Below the pieces are notes generated by a model. It made no database searches and was not told where the DNA came from. It saw only the letters and a list, made by a program, of their open reading frames with translations. A program made the translations under genes and the position numbers. From Virgibacillus subterraneus (GTDB lineage Bacteria; Bacillota; Bacilli; Bacillales; Amphibacillaceae), in assembly GCF_900110695.1 (NCBI RefSeq), contig NZ_FOEH01000009.1:1-64000 (forward strand): DNA of 64,000 bases, read 5' to 3'. Each line of letters opens with the position of its first letter. Position 1 is the stretch's first letter. Below are positions 62,626-64,000 of this stretch, piece by piece.

Positions 62626-64000
62626 CTATTCTTCTAATGTCGATGTATCTCCTGTCGGCAACCCTAACTCCCATGACTTCAGAAGACGACGCATGATCTT
62701 ACCACTGCGCGTTTTTGGAATGGCATCCTTCACTTCTAGCTCGCGAGGTGCAGCATGTGCACTTAGGCCAGTTTTAATGAATTGACGTATCTCTTCAAGT
62801 AATTCTGGTGAATCTTTGTAACCATCATTTAACGTGATAAACGCCTTAATAATCTCGCCACGCTCTGGATCTGGTTTCCCAATTACGCCAGCTTCTGCAA
62901 CAGCAGGGTGCTCAATCAGCTTACTTTCAACTTCAAATGGTCCAACACGCTCACCAGATGTGTTAATAACATCATCCAAGCGGCCCTGGAACCAGAAATA
63001 GCCATCTTCATCTTTATATGCACTATCTCCAGATACATACCAGCCATTAACAAAGTAACTTTCAAATTTTTCCGGACGGTTCCATATCTTACGCATCATT
63101 GAAGGCCAGCCTTTTTTAATTGCCAAATTTCCCATTTGGTTTGGCGGGAGCTCATTTCCTTCATTATCAACAATTGATGCTTCAACACCTGGGATTGGTT
63201 TACCCATTGATCCAGGACGAATTTCTTCTGATGGTATGTTAACAATAAGCTGTGCACCAGTTTCTGTCATCCACCATGTATCATGAATTCTTAAATCAAA
63301 GGCTTTCATTCCCCAGGTAATAACTTCTGGGTTTAATGGTTCACCAACACTCATAATATGACGCAATGATGACAAGTCGTGTTTCTTCACAGCATCTTCA
63401 CCAGCACTGACAAGCTTGCGTAATGCGGTCGGTGCTGTGTACCAAATGGTTACGTTAAATTTATCCAAGGTTCCGTACCAATTTTCTGGGGAAAACCGCC
63501 CTCCGCGTATAACATTCGTAACACCTTTTAGCCAAGGGGCAAATATGCCATAACTTGTACCTGTAACCCAACCCGGATCAGCTGTACACCAATATACATC
63601 ATCTTCATTCAAATCAAGAACCCACTCAGCAGTTGCATAGTGTTGAATCATCGCATTGTGAACGTGGTAAACACCTTTAGGCTTCCCGGTTGATCCAGAT
63701 GTATAATGGATTAACATTCCATCCTCTAAATCAACCCACTCAATATCAAAATCAGTAGATGCCTCTTTCATTTCCTTTTGAAAATCAATATATTTATCAG
63801 ACGACTCATTATGGTCGCCAACCAATACGATTTTCTCAAGATCAGGTAGATCCTCTTGTGGGACACGTCCAAGTAGATCTGGTGTCGTAATTAGCATTTT
63901 TGCTTCACTGTCCTGCAACCGATCGCGCACTGCTTGCTCCATAAATGCTTCAAATAACGGACCAGCAATTGCTCCCGTTTTTAATATCCCAAAAAATGCC
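62626..64000 (-). CDS. acsA: acetyl-CoA synthetase (5' end beyond the window)
   Basis: Makes acetyl-CoA from acetate and ATP. About 457 C-terminal residues are visible; the frame is open to position 64000 (upstream residues FFGILKTGAIAGPLFEAF), so the gene is cut by the window and not truncated itself. Motifs: HYTSGSTGKPKGV, a DTWWMTETG block, GWYVSGDSAYKDEDGYFWFQGR and the lysine in PKTRSGKIMRR that AcuA acetylates in B. subtilis. Convergent with hmp. B. subtilis has acsA elsewhere. Confidence 0.95.
   Translation of the reverse strand, partial: AFFGILKTGAIAGPLFEAFMEQAVRDRLQDSEAKMLITTPDLLGRVPQEDLPDLEKIVLVGDHNESSDKYIDFQKEMKEASTDFDIEWVDLEDGMLIHYTSGSTGKPKGVYHVHNAMIQHYATAEWVLDLNEDDVYWCTADPGWVTGTSYGIFAPWLKGVTNVIRGGRFSPENWYGTLDKFNVTIWYTAPTALRKLVSAGEDAVKKHDLSSLRHIMSVGEPLNPEVITWGMKAFDLRIHDTWWMTETGAQLIVNIPSEEIRPGSMGKPIPGVEASIVDNEGNELPPNQMGNLAIKKGWPSMMRKIWNRPEKFESYFVNGWYVSGDSAYKDEDGYFWFQGRLDDVINTSGERVGPFEVESKLIEHPAVAEAGVIGKPDPERGEIIKAFITLNDGYKDSPELLEEIRQFIKTGLSAHAAPRELEVKDAIPKTRSGKIMRRLLKSWELGLPTGDTSTLEE

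Overview
The window is a 64 kb origin-proximal piece of an endospore-forming, AT-rich Bacillaceae chromosome. Gene order is nearly that of the Bacillus subtilis yaaH-to-lysS-to-rrn segment, read here mostly on the minus strand, so replication should run from high to low coordinates. The 16S fragment, the small-repeat content and several TTG/GTG starts point to the halotolerant Virgibacillus/Lentibacillus/Oceanobacillus group; genus is an inference from memory of these sequences and was not searched.

Layout, following transcription from high to low coordinates. 64000-60700: acsA (cut by the window edge) and the divergent nsrR/hmp nitric-oxide pair around a perfect palindromic operator. 60200-56750: a PfpI/DJ-1 protein, sleL and yaaI (plus strand), tadA and the long SRP RNA. 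56600-47285: dnaX-ebfC-recR-yaaL-bofA, then csfB, yaaO-tmk-darA-yaaR-holB-ricT-yabA (clamp loading, recombination, c-di-AMP sensing, initiation control). 47100-38450: yabB-yazA-rsmI, abrB (plus strand), metS, tatD, yabE, rnmV, rsmA. 38200-33500: yabG, veg, an extra SCP2-domain gene, sspF, ispE, purR, spoVG. 32800-18600: glmU-prs-ctc-pth-fin-mfd-spoVT-yabM-mazG-rqcP-yabP-yabQ-divIC-yabR. 17820-12850: an elongator tRNA-Met on the 'wrong' strand, spoIIE, yabS, yabT. 12750-5660: tilS-hpt-ftsH-coaX-hslO-yacD. 5540-1: cysK, folP-folB-folK-yazB, lysS and the start of an rrn operon.

The genes form a housekeeping and sporulation core. Promoter-like sequences for sigma-A, sigma-B, sigma-H, sigma-F, sigma-E, sigma-G and sigma-K can be read in front of the expected genes (veg, ctc, spoVG, csfB/fin/yabS, sleL, spoVT, yabG). 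Two perfect tandem Spo0A boxes lie in front of abrB, and spoIIE keeps the unusual 21-bp promoter spacing. Compared with B. subtilis, this segment lacks pabB-pabA-pabC, dusB, yabJ, xpaC-yaaN, the rrnA operon and the second tRNA of trnSL; it gains an SCP2-domain gene.

The least expected content is intergenic. At least four dispersed repeat families fill the gaps. The main one (about 15 copies or fragments) is an element of about 75 or 100-145 bp made of a palindrome followed by a terminator-like hairpin. In most copies it starts exactly where the U-tract of a gene's intrinsic terminator ends, always in the same orientation relative to the gene. The others are GC-rich inverted-repeat elements with GGAAATACAC/GTGTATTTCC ends, a GGATCCTCATTCCG family, and a tandem-repeat/CTGTGATGCAG-type family. 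No CRISPR array, prophage, transposase or defence island was seen.
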